DNA of 64,000 nt from Corynebacterium halotolerans (GCF_001056295.1 NZ_JVMD01000023.1:62001-126000); one strand, 5' to 3'. Positions 36,319-45,401 are shown, counted from the stretch's first letter. Translations and numbers: made by a program. The notes: generated by a model not told the origin, from the letters alone.

Positions 36319-37230
36319 CTAGACCCAGTAGCTCACGCGCGAGCGCCACTGGCGCATGGCCAGCAGGGCGAGCAGCAGGCCCGCCGCGGTGCAGCCCAGC
36401 ACGATCCACCAGTGGTAGGTGGCCAGCGGCTCGCCCGTCAGCGGGGCGCGGACGATCTCGAGGTAGTGGTACAGCGGATTGAGCTCCGCGATGCGGGCGC
36501 GCTCGGCGACCGCCCCGCCCTGCTCCTCCAGCGTCTTGGTGGTCCACACGATCGGGGTCATGTAGAAGACCAGCTGGATCAGGGACTCCAGCAGCGGTGC
36601 GACGTCGCGGTAGCGCGTGGCGACGATGCCGAAGAACATGGTCACCCACACCCCGTTGACCACCAGCAGCGCCAGGGCGGGCACGGCCAGCAGGATCTCC
36701 CAGCCGAGGTCGGGGCGGAACACGACGACCAGGATCAGCCAGATGATCATGTTGTGCGCCAGGAACAGCAACTGCCGCCACACCAGCCGGTACACGTGGA
36801 CGCTCAGCGCCGAGGGCAGCTGCTTGATCAGGCCCTCGTTCTCGATGAAGACGGTCGAGCCCTCGCGGACGCAGCCGGAGATGAAGCCCCAGATGATCAG
36901 GCCCACCGTGACGTGCGGCAGGAAGTAGGCCAGCTCCTGCTGGAACAGCAGCGAATACAGCAGGCCCAGGGCGACGGCCATCGCGCCGGTGGCGATGGTG
37001 ATCCACAGCGGGCCGAGCGTCGAGCGGCGGTAGCGCTGCTTGATGTCCTGCCAGCCCAGCTGCAGCCACAGCTGCCGCTGGCCGTAGCCCCGGACAAGGT
37101 CCTTCCACGCAGCCGCGACCGTGCGCGATCGGGAGCGCGGCGGCGCCGCGACATCGCCGGCGCCGGTCATGCGGGCGATGTCGGCCCGCAATCCGGTGGT
37201 CGGGTGACTCGGTTGTTCTGCATTCGTCAC
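36319..37230 (-). CDS. wzm: Wzm, permease of the galactan lipid exporter
   Basis: ABC-2-type permease partner of Wzt. The 303-residue protein has an N-terminal amphipathic segment (WKDLVRGYGQRQLWLQLGWQDIKQRYRRSTLGPLW, the family gate helix region) and six membrane segments. The reading frame stays open about 80 codons upstream, but the GTG at 37230 (TNAEQPSHPTT) is preferred because upstream residues are atypical (Cys/Arg/Pro-rich) and would overlap the divergent promoter of the gene at 37451. First gene of wzm-wzt. Confidence 0.92.
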   Translation of the reverse strand: MTNAEQPSHPTTGLRADIARMTGAGDVAAPPRSRSRTVAAAWKDLVRGYGQRQLWLQLGWQDIKQRYRRSTLGPLWITIATGAMAVALGLLYSLLFQQELAYFLPHVTVGLIIWGFISGCVREGSTVFIENEGLIKQLPSALSVHVYRLVWRQLLFLAHNMIIWLILVVVFRPDLGWEILLAVPALALLVVNGVWVTMFFGIVATRYRDVAPLLESLIQLVFYMTPIVWTTKTLEEQGGAVAERARIAELNPLYHYLEIVRAPLTGEPLATYHWWIVLGCTAAGLLLALLAMRQWRSRVSYWV

Positions 37231-37450
37231 GGAGTCCAACCTACCCGGCGGTGCACCCGTCGCCCTACCCACCGTCGTGCCGTGAGACATTTCGGGGCAT
37301 ACTGTTGTGCAGACAGACGTGGTTTCCCGCGGCATCGGCGGGACCCGGCTGAAACTCCGGCGGTCGCGGGCGGTATCCTGTCGCCACTGCCGCGGATGCG
37401 CGGAATCGGCGCTTGCACAGGGAACGCTTGCAAAAAGGGAAAGGGTGGTC

Positions 37451-38719
37451 ATGGCCTTCGACGTGCCCACGACCAGGGGTTATTACTCGTCCCTGTCCGA
37501 CGGTTGGACGTACCTCAACGGCGGGGAGCGCGCCCAGATCCCGGAGCGCGTCCTGTCTTCGATGGCCACCGCCTTCCGTGCCGCACCGAAGTCCCTGGCC
37601 GGCGAGGCCGCGTCGGGCACCCATTCCCGCGGCCGCGAGGCCGGCATCACGGCCGGGCATCAGTTCGCCGCGATGGCCCGGCGGGCTTTCGCGGACGTGG
37701 CCGGCGCCCGCGTCGAGGGAGTCGTCCTCGGCCCGTCCCGTGAGGCTCTGGTCCAGGTGCTGACGCAGGCCATGCGCCGCCGCCTGTCCCTGGGCGCCCG
37801 CATCGTCCTGACCCGCACGGGCGACCCGGTGGCGCACGTGCCCTTCCGCCGTGCGGCCGACATGTACGGCGCCCGCGTGAGCGTCGCGGAAGCCGATCTT
37901 TCCACCGGCGCCGTCCCGGCCTGGCAGTTCGAGGAGGTCGTCGACGCCGACACCCGCCTGGTGGTCGTCCCGGCCGCCGACCCGTACGTCGGGGCCGTCG
38001 CGCCGGTCGCGGAGATCGCCCGCATCGCCCATGCCCGCTCCCGGGCCATGGTGTTCGTCGATGCGACGGCGTTTGCGCCGTACCGCGTCGTGGACATGTA
38101 CGACATGGGCGCCGACATCGTGCTTCTCGACGCCGCGGCGTGGGGCGGCCCGGAGGTGTCGGCGCTGGTGTTCCGCGATCCGGCGCAGCTCGACCTGCTG
38201 CAGTCGATGTCGCTGACGCCCGATGCCGGCGGCCGGCGCCGCCTGGAGGTCTTCCCGGTCGCCCCGGCGCTGCTCGGCGGCGTGCCGGAGTCCGTCCGCC
38301 ACCTGGCGGACCTCGACCCCAGCGCGCGCGGCACCCGGCGCCACCGCATCGAAACATCGATTCCGCAGGTGGGGCGCTACTTGACGACGCTGACCACGCG
38401 CCTGCTCGATGCCCTGGGCAATTTGGACCAGGTCCACATCGTCGGCGTCGACGGCGAGGGTTCGGCGGATTACGGCGTCACCGACACCGACCGGATCCCC
38501 CGCGTGAGCTTCATCGTCACCGACGTCCCGGCGTCCACCGTGGTGCGCCGCCTGCTGGACAACCGCCTGGTCACCAGCGCAGTGACGGACGGCGGGTCCG
38601 CCCTGCTCGAGGCGATGGGCGTCATGGAGGCCGGCGGCGCCGTCACCGTGGGGCTGCAGCCGTTCAACACCCCGCACGACGTGGACCAGCTGGTCCGCAC
38701 CGTCGCCTCGCTGGGCTGA
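37451..38719 (+). CDS. Class V aminotransferase-fold protein lacking the PLP lysine
   Basis: A 422-residue member of the cysteine desulfurase/class V aminotransferase fold. Residues YLNGGERAQIPERVLSSM resemble the substrate end, and VVVPAADPYVGAVAPVAEIARIAHARSRAMVFVDATAFAPYRVVDMYDMGADIVLLDA contains the family Asp (VDATAF). Where active enzymes have S-x-H-K before a Gly-Pro loop, this reads DAAAWGGPEVSALVF, so the Schiff-base lysine is missing. It therefore cannot be a standard PLP aminotransferase. It is divergent from wzm; a similar gene (Rv3778c) neighbours the mycobacterial galactan cluster. Role unknown: structural or regulatory, or a different chemistry. Confidence 0.78.
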   Translation: MAFDVPTTRGYYSSLSDGWTYLNGGERAQIPERVLSSMATAFRAAPKSLAGEAASGTHSRGREAGITAGHQFAAMARRAFADVAGARVEGVVLGPSREALVQVLTQAMRRRLSLGARIVLTRTGDPVAHVPFRRAADMYGARVSVAEADLSTGAVPAWQFEEVVDADTRLVVVPAADPYVGAVAPVAEIARIAHARSRAMVFVDATAFAPYRVVDMYDMGADIVLLDAAAWGGPEVSALVFRDPAQLDLLQSMSLTPDAGGRRRLEVFPVAPALLGGVPESVRHLADLDPSARGTRRHRIETSIPQVGRYLTTLTTRLLDALGNLDQVHIVGVDGEGSADYGVTDTDRIPRVSFIVTDVPASTVVRRLLDNRLVTSAVTDGGSALLEAMGVMEAGGAVTVGLQPFNTPHDVDQLVRTVASLG

Positions 38720-38743
38720 ATCGGCCGCGCCAAAGACCCTGCT

Positions 38744-38809
38744 AACCCCACCCCGAATGCGCAGACCCACCCGTTATGACGGGTGGGTCTGCGCATTCGG
38801 GGTGGGTTT
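38744..38809. repeat. Nested palindrome, intergenic family
   Basis: Outer arms of the AACCC-ACCCCGAATGC type pair with GCATTCGGGGTGGGTT. The inner CAGACCCACCCG pairs with CGGGTGGGTCTG, with loop TTATGA. It lies 24 bases after the aminotransferase-fold gene. The downstream flank (TTTACGTCAGGGGG) is also near-identical to that at 50990. The 38810-38983 remainder holds only a word copy at 38889. Confidence 0.85.
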
Positions 38810-38983
38810 ACGTCAGGGGGAGGGCCGTCGACTGAGAAGACGCCGAGTGCGCTTCCGCGGCGCCGGCCGATTGGCGCGCCACGCGGGCCGTCGCAAAGCG
38901 GGGGCGCTGCGGCGGTCGGAGCGCTGCGTCCGCTGAGGTGATGCCCCGGTGGGTGGCGTTCGCGACCTGCCGGGGCGTGGCGG

Positions 38984-39958
38984 CTACTCGCCGACGGTGA
39001 GGACGATCTTGCCGGTGACCTCGCCGGAATCCAGCAGCTCGTGCGCCTTCGCCGTGTCGCGGATGTCCATGGTCGCGTGGATCTGGGCGTCGATCGTGCC
39101 GTCCTCCAGCAGCGGCCACACCACGTCCTCGGTGCCGGCGACGATGCGCGCCTTGTCCGACTTGTCGCGGTAGCGCAGGCCCGTCGCCGTGATCGAGCCG
39201 CGCTTCGACAGCAGGCGGCCGATGTTCAGCTCGCCCTTCACGCCGCCCTGCATGCCGATGATGACGATCCGCCCGTCCATGGCCAGCGCCTTGACGTTCC
39301 GGTCCAGGTACTTCGCGCCCATGATGTCCAGGATGACGTCCGCGCCGCCGTGCTCCTTCAGCACGTCCTCGAAGGACTCCTCGCGGTAGTTGATCAGGAT
39401 GTCGGCGCCCAGCTCGCGGCAGCGCTCCAGCTTCTCCGCGCTGCCCGCCGTCACCGCGACCGTCGCGCCGAGCGACTTGGCCAGCTGGATGGCGAACGTC
39501 CCGATGCCGCCCGCGCCGCCGTGAACCAGGAGGGTGTCGCCCTCCTTCAGCCCCGCGACCAGCACCAGGTTCGAGTACACCGTGCACGCGACCTCCGGCA
39601 TGGCCACCGCGCGCTCGAGCTCCCAGCCCTTCGGCACCGGCAGCAGCTGGCCGACCGGCACCGCCGCATACTCGGCGAAGCCGCCGCCCGACAGCAGGCA
39701 GCAGACCTCGTCGCCGACCCGCCAGCCGGCCGAATTCTCGCCGACCTCCTCGATGACGCCGGCGCACTCCAGGCCCAGGATGTCCGTCACGCCCGCCGGC
39801 GGCGGGTAGTGCCCGCGGGCCTGCAGGATGTCCGCGCGGTTGACGGCCGCGGCACGCACCTTGACCAGCACCTCCCCGTCTCCGATTTCGGGTGTCGGGG
39901 CATCGCCCCACTCGAGTGCGCGGGGGTCTTCGGGGTTGGTCTGGATGATCGCCTTCAT
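38984..39958 (-). CDS. Zinc-independent quinone oxidoreductase-like dehydrogenase
   Basis: Medium-chain dehydrogenase/reductase of the QOR/PIG3 type, 324 residues, NADPH-dependent reduction of quinones or enones. Visible are the N-terminal NRADILQARGHYPPPAGVTDILGLECAG, the Rossmann motif VHGGAGGIGTFAIQLAKSLGATV, YREESFEDVLKEHGGADVILDIMG and the C-terminal HELLDSGEVTGKIVLTV. It lacks the zinc-ligand cysteines of alcohol dehydrogenases. The ATG at 39958 has a GGTGGA ribosome site; an ATG 12 bases upstream is possible. Physiological substrate unknown. Confidence 0.9.
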   Translation of the reverse strand: MKAIIQTNPEDPRALEWGDAPTPEIGDGEVLVKVRAAAVNRADILQARGHYPPPAGVTDILGLECAGVIEEVGENSAGWRVGDEVCCLLSGGGFAEYAAVPVGQLLPVPKGWELERAVAMPEVACTVYSNLVLVAGLKEGDTLLVHGGAGGIGTFAIQLAKSLGATVAVTAGSAEKLERCRELGADILINYREESFEDVLKEHGGADVILDIMGAKYLDRNVKALAMDGRIVIIGMQGGVKGELNIGRLLSKRGSITATGLRYRDKSDKARIVAGTEDVVWPLLEDGTIDAQIHATMDIRDTAKAHELLDSGEVTGKIVLTVGE

Positions 39959-40133
39959 GAAATCCACCATAATCCGCGCAGGCGCTTTTGTGGTCGAGGT
40001 CACGCTCAAACGCGGCGGGTCGCGGGCGGCGACCGTCCCCGTGGTCGGGGAGACCGGCGAACGCCGCCGTCGTTTGGGGCATCGGCCGGGGCCACGGTTA
40101 CTATTGGGAGGTCCCGCGCACGCCGCGGGGCGG

Positions 40134-40218
40134 GGAAGTGTGGCAGAGCGGCCGAATGCACTCGCCTTGAAAGCGAGCGTGGAGCAATCCACCGGGGGTT
40201 CAAATCCCTCCACTTCCG
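40134..40218 (+). tRNA. tRNA-Ser (anticodon TGA)
   Basis: Acceptor GGAAGTG pairs with CACTTCC, discriminator G. The anticodon stem CTCGC/GCGAG frames the loop CTTGAAA, giving TGA. The long serine variable arm (GTGGAGCAATCCAC) and the T-loop GTTCAAATC are present. CCA is not encoded (GCA follows). It reads UCA/UCG-type serine codons. Confidence 0.97.
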
Positions 40219-40414
40219 CAGATTCTTCATTGGGGGCGCCGGGGGCGTTCTGGGCGTTGGGGTGCGCGCGGGGTAGTTCCGGGGGACTGCCCGCCGGGAA
40301 GTCATGGGGGCTGCGCGCCCGGGAATTCAATTGGGCGGCTTCGCGCCGAGGGCTTCGTCGCGCATCCGGCAGCCCGATTCTCGGAGTTGCCGAGCCGCCA
40401 GAATTCGCACGGCT

Positions 40415-40430
40415 AGTGACATGGATCACA
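40415..40430. promoter_or_regulatory. GlxR/CRP-type operator
   Basis: AGTGACATGGATCACA matches 15 of 16 positions of the palindrome TGTGA-N6-TCACA bound by corynebacterial GlxR. It lies 255 bases upstream of the Gly/Pro-rich membrane protein at 40685, within a gene-free 466-base stretch that otherwise shows nothing but short AAGGATTAA/TTCCC-type sequence. Confidence 0.55.
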
Positions 40431-40684
40431 CTGCCGCGTATTCTGGGGTCAAGGATTAACGGCATTTCCCACATGCGCGGGAATGTCGCCGGGTGCGGCC
40501 CCAGCATCCCGAATGGGCTCCGGGGCGCGGTGAATCGCCCCTTTATCGGGCCATTCGCACCTCCCGTCGGCATTCTCGCCAGGGCCGGGAACCTTTCGGC
40601 CGGTTCGCGCATCACATCGTCGAAGGCGGTGGACGCACGGTCCGCCCGTCATAACGCGACCCTCAACCGGAAAGGCGAGAAGTC

Positions 40685-41740
40685 ATGAATGACCGGAATC
40701 ACGGATACGGCGACATCCCCCGAGGCGACGGAGCCCCCGGCGGCGGCAATGGTCCGGGCGGTTACGGAGGGGAGGGAGACCCGTACGCGCGGGGCAATGG
40801 TCCGGTGAACCCGTATGCCAACCCGATGAAGCGGTACGGCAACCAGCCCGGCCCCGGCGGCCCGGGACAGAACGGGCCCGGCCAGCAGGGCTCCGGGGCT
40901 TACGGCGGCGGCGACGCCGAAACGCAGGCGTATGGGGCATACGGGGCATATGGGGGGCCGGGCGGCTCCGGTGGCCCCAACAATCCGGGCGGCCCCGGCG
41001 GGCCGGGTGGCCCCCAGGGGCCGGGTGGCCCGAACGGGCCGTACGGCTCCGGCGGGTACGAGGGCCCCTCGAGTTCGGCGTCGTCGGGCTCGGGCTCGGG
41101 CGGCAACAAGGGCATCTTGATCGGCATCGCGGCCCTGGTGGGCGTCATCGTGCTGGTCGGCGCGGCGTTCCTGTTCATGCGCGGCGACGAGGACCCGGAG
41201 AAGACGGGTGAGACCACGACGGTCGCCACCGAAACGGAGGGGACGACCACCCGCGGCACGGATGGCGCAACGCCGTCCAGCCGTCGAACGACGCCGACGA
41301 CCACGTCGACCGCCGCCGGGCCGGCCGATCCGGGCGATGGTTCCCTGGCGGAGCCGTATGCGAGCGCGGTGCCGGCGTACGTCCGCGATCACGTGCAGCG
41401 CTGCAGCAGGGGCAGGGTGAAGATCACGTCCTACGACACCAACGTCGAAGATCGCGAGGTGCCGGGCATGCGCTGCTCGGGCGCGAAGGGCAGCCTGTTC
41501 GAGCGAAAGCTCATCGAGATCATCGACGACGACGAGTTCTCCAAGAATGCCACCGACCAGGCGCGGCGGATGGACTACGAGGTCATCGAGGATGCGGGCG
41601 GCGTCAAGATCCTCGTCGCCGCCTACCAGGATGGCAAGGCCAAGGTGTACTGGGCCGACGAGAACAAGGGCATGTCCCTGGAGTCGTACACCTTCGACAG
41701 CCTCGCGGATGCGAAGGCCGCCGCCGAGCAGCTGAAGTAG
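40685..41740 (+). CDS. Gly/Pro-rich single-pass membrane protein
   Basis: Not recognised. Of 351 residues, the first 135 are a Gly/Pro/Asn/Tyr-rich cytoplasmic region with GPGG and YGAYGAYGG repeats. One membrane helix (GILIGIAALVGVIVLVGAAFLFM) follows, then a Thr-rich stalk (about 165-210) and an extracellular domain of about 130 residues with two cysteines (VQRCSRGRVKITSYD...PGMRCSGAKG) that ends in helices. The design matches the LppU-like group at 55-58 kb and the protein at 43730. A start preceded by CGGAAAGGCGAG is convincing. A candidate GlxR site lies upstream. Confidence 0.75.
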   Translation: MNDRNHGYGDIPRGDGAPGGGNGPGGYGGEGDPYARGNGPVNPYANPMKRYGNQPGPGGPGQNGPGQQGSGAYGGGDAETQAYGAYGAYGGPGGSGGPNNPGGPGGPGGPQGPGGPNGPYGSGGYEGPSSSASSGSGSGGNKGILIGIAALVGVIVLVGAAFLFMRGDEDPEKTGETTTVATETEGTTTRGTDGATPSSRRTTPTTTSTAAGPADPGDGSLAEPYASAVPAYVRDHVQRCSRGRVKITSYDTNVEDREVPGMRCSGAKGSLFERKLIEIIDDDEFSKNATDQARRMDYEVIEDAGGVKILVAAYQDGKAKVYWADENKGMSLESYTFDSLADAKAAAEQLK

Positions 41741-42065
41741 GCACCTGTAGCGGGTCCTTCAGGGGCCCTCGGCGGGCCCGGGCGGAGTCGCGGGGCGGGG
41801 GTCGCAATCATGCGGCCCCCGCTTTGCGACGTCCCGACGTTTCACTTGTTTCGTGCGCGGGCGACCATGCGTCGTCCGCGTTTTTCGTGTGCGCGGATCC
41901 CTTTTCGGGTGAATTCCTAAGCAAAATAGGAGTTACGGGTGGTGCTTAAGTGACTATTGGGATTTAATTAAGTTGCGGTGATGTCCCCCAATGCTCGTGG
42001 AGTCCGAGGGGCGGCCGCGATCCCCCAACTTGCATTCGCGAAATGCACGACCCGAGAGGAAGTCC

Positions 42066-42809
42066 ATGAGCAATCGAGTCACCCGCGCCGCCATCTCCGG
42101 CGCCGCCGCCACCGTCCTGCTGATCGGCGCCGCCGCTCCCGGCCTCGCGCAGCCGGCCATGCCGGCCCTGCCCGACGGCGTCGGCGACGCCATCTCCCGT
42201 GCCGCCGAGGCCGCGCCTGGCGTCGAGAACCTGATCCTCGGCCAGCGCACCCAGATCGGCGATCACCTGACCCAGGCCCTCGTGTACGACGCGAAGCTGT
42301 ACAAGCAGCTCATGGGCTCCCAGTTCGTCGTCCAGGGCGAAAAGATCACCGTCCGCCTCGAGGTCGACGGCAACTCCGGCCAGACCCACGTCCACGGCGT
42401 GACCGACGGGTTCAAGTTGGAATCCGTCGTCTACAACGCCCCCGACGGCAACGCCGTCACCCTCGAACCCTCGCAGTACCACACCGAAGAGCGCGGCGAG
42501 GTGCAGGACACCCGCGTCGACTTCGCGTCCAACGGCATCGGTCGCGTCCGCATCGGCAACGAATCCCTGTCCGTCGATTTCACCTACGTCGCCCCCGAGA
42601 AGACCGGCTGGAACCAGACCGGCGGCGGCATGGAGATCTCCGGCGCCGGCGGCTTCGCTTACCGCCAAACCAAGGTCGACACCGGCGGCCCCTCCGTCAA
42701 CGTCGTCGCCCGCCCGATCGCCCCCGGCCTGCCCACCGACCCGAGCGGCTCCACCGGCTCCATCGACTGGGGCTCGCTGAACATCGGCAACTCCGGGTCC
42801 GCCAAGTAG
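42066..42809 (+). CDS. Secreted protein, paralogue 1
   Basis: A 247-residue exported protein. The ATG at 42066 gives a clean signal peptide (AAISGAAATVLLIGAAAPGLAQP; likely cut after GLAQ), which the longer upstream in-frame start would bury. The ribosome site is AGAGGAAG. The mature region is beta-rich with no cysteines (ILGQRTQIGDHLTQALVYDAKLYKQL, VQGEKITVRLEVDG, FTYVAPEKTGW). It aligns loosely with the next gene (IYKQV, TTRLEVRG, VVVDFTYRAP), so the two are diverged paralogues. The 325-base leader is locally AT-rich (41935-41975), unusual here, suggesting a strong or regulated promoter. Function unknown. Confidence 0.75.
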   Translation: MSNRVTRAAISGAAATVLLIGAAAPGLAQPAMPALPDGVGDAISRAAEAAPGVENLILGQRTQIGDHLTQALVYDAKLYKQLMGSQFVVQGEKITVRLEVDGNSGQTHVHGVTDGFKLESVVYNAPDGNAVTLEPSQYHTEERGEVQDTRVDFASNGIGRVRIGNESLSVDFTYVAPEKTGWNQTGGGMEISGAGGFAYRQTKVDTGGPSVNVVARPIAPGLPTDPSGSTGSIDWGSLNIGNSGSAK

Positions 42810-42920
42810 CGCACCCCATGCGGCGCGGTGAGCGTCGCAAAGCAACAACCAGCACGACGCTCCGCCACCCGGGAACGGCTCGGGCGGCCGGAAACCACGA
42901 CTCCAGAACCAGGAGAACCA

Positions 42921-43610
42921 ATGAAGAACACGACCCGCATCGCCCGCGCCGCCGCAGCCGCGGGCATCGCCGCCGCGATGGCCATCGGCGCCGCGGCCCC
43001 GGCGTCCGCCCAGATCAAGCCCGTCCTGCCCGACCTCGGCTCCCTCATGCCCGGCATGCCGGCGTCCTCGGCCGAGAAGGTCCGCCTCGGCGAAACCGGT
43101 GGCCTGATCTGGAAGGGGGAGATCTACAAGCAGGTCACCCGCGGCGCCACCGTCATCCCCGGCGGCCTGGTGACCACACGGCTCGAGGTCCGCGGCATGA
43201 CCAACAGGGGCGAGAAGCTCCGCGAAATCGCCGACATCATGCCCGAAGGATTCGAGCTGGTCAGCGTCACCCGCATGAAGGAAAACGCGCTCGGCGAGGC
43301 GCTGCACGTCGTGCCGGCCAACGACTACACCAACGTGCCCGTGGCCAACGGCATGCGGGAGGTCCGCCTGTCCTGGACCGAGGGCGGATTCCTCGGGCTG
43401 TTCGCCGACAACCCGACCGTGTCGACCTCGAAGTCCGTGGTGGTCGACTTCACCTACCGCGCCCCGCGTGATCTGGGCCAGTACCAGCACGGCGCGTTCT
43501 TCCGCATGGGCTCCGCCATCGCCCCCGAGTTCCGCACCGAGACCGGCGGCACGCCGATCACCGTCGAAAACTCCCCGAAGGCCGCGTTCGGATCGCTGGG
43601 ATCCAGCTGA
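42921..43610 (+). CDS. Secreted protein, paralogue 2
   Basis: A 229-residue exported protein with signal peptide to about residue 31 (AAMAIGAAAPASAQ) and an AGGAG ribosome site. The mature part is beta-rich and cysteine-free: GLIWKGEIYKQVTRGATVIPGGLVTTRLEVRG, MPEGFELVSVTRMKENALGEAL and VVVDFTYRAPRDLG. It shares the order KLYKQ/IYKQ - RLEV - DFTY(V/R)AP with the preceding gene. The 111-base gap between them includes a copy of the 11-base word (42833-42843). No known family recognised. Confidence 0.75.
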   Translation: MKNTTRIARAAAAAGIAAAMAIGAAAPASAQIKPVLPDLGSLMPGMPASSAEKVRLGETGGLIWKGEIYKQVTRGATVIPGGLVTTRLEVRGMTNRGEKLREIADIMPEGFELVSVTRMKENALGEALHVVPANDYTNVPVANGMREVRLSWTEGGFLGLFADNPTVSTSKSVVVDFTYRAPRDLGQYQHGAFFRMGSAIAPEFRTETGGTPITVENSPKAAFGSLGSS

Positions 43611-43729
43611 TCCCGCCCCGCCGAACGGCCCCCACCCCGTCTTCCCCGATCGCGGGGACGGCGGGGTGGCGGCATCCCGGGGCTGTGCTTGAATCGGAGA
43701 CAAACGTTTGATGAGGAGCCACGGCAACC

Positions 43730-44488
43730 ATGAGCAGTCCTTTTGGCGAAGATCGGCCCGGCCGCAGCGGCGGCGAGGATTCCACGGCACAGTGGCGTCC
43801 CGTCGAGGGGCAGGCATGGTCCAACGTGCCGGGAATGGGCGCCGAGACCCCGCGTGATTCCGGCGCCCCGGGGGGTCCGCGCACCGGCGGATACCCGGCC
43901 GTGCCGGGCGGGTATCCGGGCGGACCGGGCGGATACCCGGGCGGGCCGGGTTACCATCCGGGTTCCTACCCCGGCGGACCCGGGCCGTACCCCACGGACC
44001 CCCGCGGGTTCCCTCCGCCGCAGCAGCCGCAGGGCGGGGGCGCGGGCCGCATCGCGCTGATCATCGTGGTGATGCTGCTGCTCGTCGCCGCCGGCGCGGG
44101 GTTGGGCTATTGGATCATGTCGCGCGAGGACCCGTCCGGCGAAGGTGCCGTCGCGCGCCCGGGATCCGAGCAGCCGCAGCCCGGTTCCACTCCGGCGCAG
44201 CGCCGGGCGGAGGGCTTCGAAGCCCCCGCGAACTGGTCCCATTGCGGCGGCTCCGGCGCGCCCGGCGACCTGAACCTCTACTACGCGGGCACGGGCACGA
44301 CCAGCTGCCCCTTCACCAAGGCCGTGCGCGACGCGTTCGTCGACCACTACAACGCCACGGATCGGCTCGAGGGCACGATCACCGCGTTCAGCCCCGTCAC
44401 CCGCCGGAACTACACCATGACGTGCACCGACGACGGCGACTACGTCACCTGCCGCGGAGGCAACAACGCGGTGGTGCACATTGTCTAG
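43730..44488 (+). CDS. Gly/Pro-rich single-pass membrane protein with C-terminal Cys domain
   Basis: A 252-residue protein with a cytoplasmic N-terminal Gly/Pro/Tyr repeat region (GGYPGGPGGYPGGPG), one membrane helix (IALIIVVMLLLVAAGAGLGYWIM, residues about 110-130) and an extracellular domain. That domain (TSCPFTKAVRDAFVDHYNATD, ITAFSPVTRRNYTMTCTDDGDYVTCRGGNNAVVHIV) is widespread in actinobacterial exported proteins and at the ends of some Ser/Thr kinases. Its stop is overlapped by the TTG start of the lipoprotein at 44481, so they are coupled. Precise role unknown. Confidence 0.75.
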   Translation: MSSPFGEDRPGRSGGEDSTAQWRPVEGQAWSNVPGMGAETPRDSGAPGGPRTGGYPAVPGGYPGGPGGYPGGPGYHPGSYPGGPGPYPTDPRGFPPPQQPQGGGAGRIALIIVVMLLLVAAGAGLGYWIMSREDPSGEGAVARPGSEQPQPGSTPAQRRAEGFEAPANWSHCGGSGAPGDLNLYYAGTGTTSCPFTKAVRDAFVDHYNATDRLEGTITAFSPVTRRNYTMTCTDDGDYVTCRGGNNAVVHIV

Positions 44489-45401
44489 GCGCCCCGGCAC
44501 GGGGCACGCGGGTGCCGCGGCGGCGGTGACCGTCGCGGCCGCTCTGCTCCTCGGCGGGTGCACGTTGCCGGGCGGCACCCGCGATGCCGGGGGAGCGAGC
44601 GACGACCGGCCGAACCCGACTCCGCCCGCCTCGGCGGGGAACGGCGCCGACCGGCCCCACCCCACCGGCCCGGGGAAATCGCCCGGGCAGGCGGATGGCG
44701 ATTTGGCGGCGGAGATCGATGCGATCGTCGAACGGTGGGGCGGCCGCGCGGGTGCGGCGCTGGCGGTCCCCGGCATGGGCGGCGAGGCGCCGCGGGTTGT
44801 CGGCGAGCTCGTCGACGACGTCGCCTGGTCGACCTCCAAGGTGCCCGTCGCCATCGCTGCGGTGCGGGCCGGTGGCGCCGGGGCCGCCGACGTCACCTCG
44901 GCCATCGCGGTGTCCGACAACGCGGCCGCGGAGTCGCTGTGGGCGGGCCTGGGGGATCCGCGCACGGCCGCCGCGGCCGCCGACGCGGTGCTGCGCGACG
45001 GCGGCGACGCGACCACGCGGGTCAACGCCGAGCGCACCCGCCCCGAGTTCACGGCCTTCGGCCAGACGCGGTGGGCGCTGCCGGATCAGGCCCGCTTCGG
45101 CGCGAACCTCACGTGCCTGGACGGCGCCGGCCCGGTCGTCTCGGCGATGGGCGAGATCGCGGATGACCAGCGATACGGGCTGGGCGTCGTCCCCGGGGCG
45201 CGGTTCAAGGGCGGGTGGGGTCCCGACGAATTTGGGATGTACCTGGTCAGGCAGTTCGGCACCGTGGCCGTCGACGGCGGCGAAGTGGGCGTGGCCATCG
45301 CGGCGCGCCCCGCCTACGGCACCTACGAAACGGGGCAGGCGATGCTCACGGATATCGCCGAAGCCGTCCAACGCCACATGCCGGCCGGGGGCACCTGCTA
45401 A
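44481..45401 (+). CDS. Beta-lactamase-fold lipoprotein, copy 1
   Basis: A 306-residue lipoprotein (lipobox LLLGGC, Cys27) with a serine-hydrolase/class A beta-lactamase-type body. Active-site motifs are WSTSKVPVAIAA (SxxK), SDN in AVSDNAAAESLW, and a K-x-G equivalent in FKGGWGPDEFG. It is shorter than true beta-lactamases and no ExxLN omega-loop glutamate is evident, so carboxypeptidase, esterase or structural roles are as likely as drug hydrolysis. The start is a TTG overlapping the preceding gene; another start within the next few codons cannot be excluded. Paralogue of the next gene. Confidence 0.78.
   Translation: MSRRPGTGHAGAAAAVTVAAALLLGGCTLPGGTRDAGGASDDRPNPTPPASAGNGADRPHPTGPGKSPGQADGDLAAEIDAIVERWGGRAGAALAVPGMGGEAPRVVGELVDDVAWSTSKVPVAIAAVRAGGAGAADVTSAIAVSDNAAAESLWAGLGDPRTAAAAADAVLRDGGDATTRVNAERTRPEFTAFGQTRWALPDQARFGANLTCLDGAGPVVSAMGEIADDQRYGLGVVPGARFKGGWGPDEFGMYLVRQFGTVAVDGGEVGVAIAARPAYGTYETGQAMLTDIAEAVQRHMPAGGTC

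Noticed and set aside
37231..37470. Longer Wzm start at 37470
   Set aside because: The extra residues are Cys/Arg/Pro-rich and unlike the family, and would overlap the start of the divergent gene at 37451.
39959..40615. N-terminal extension of the quinone oxidoreductase through the tRNA-Ser region
   Set aside because: The open frame would run through a tRNA gene on the other strand. The conserved dehydrogenase N-terminus and ribosome site are at 39958.
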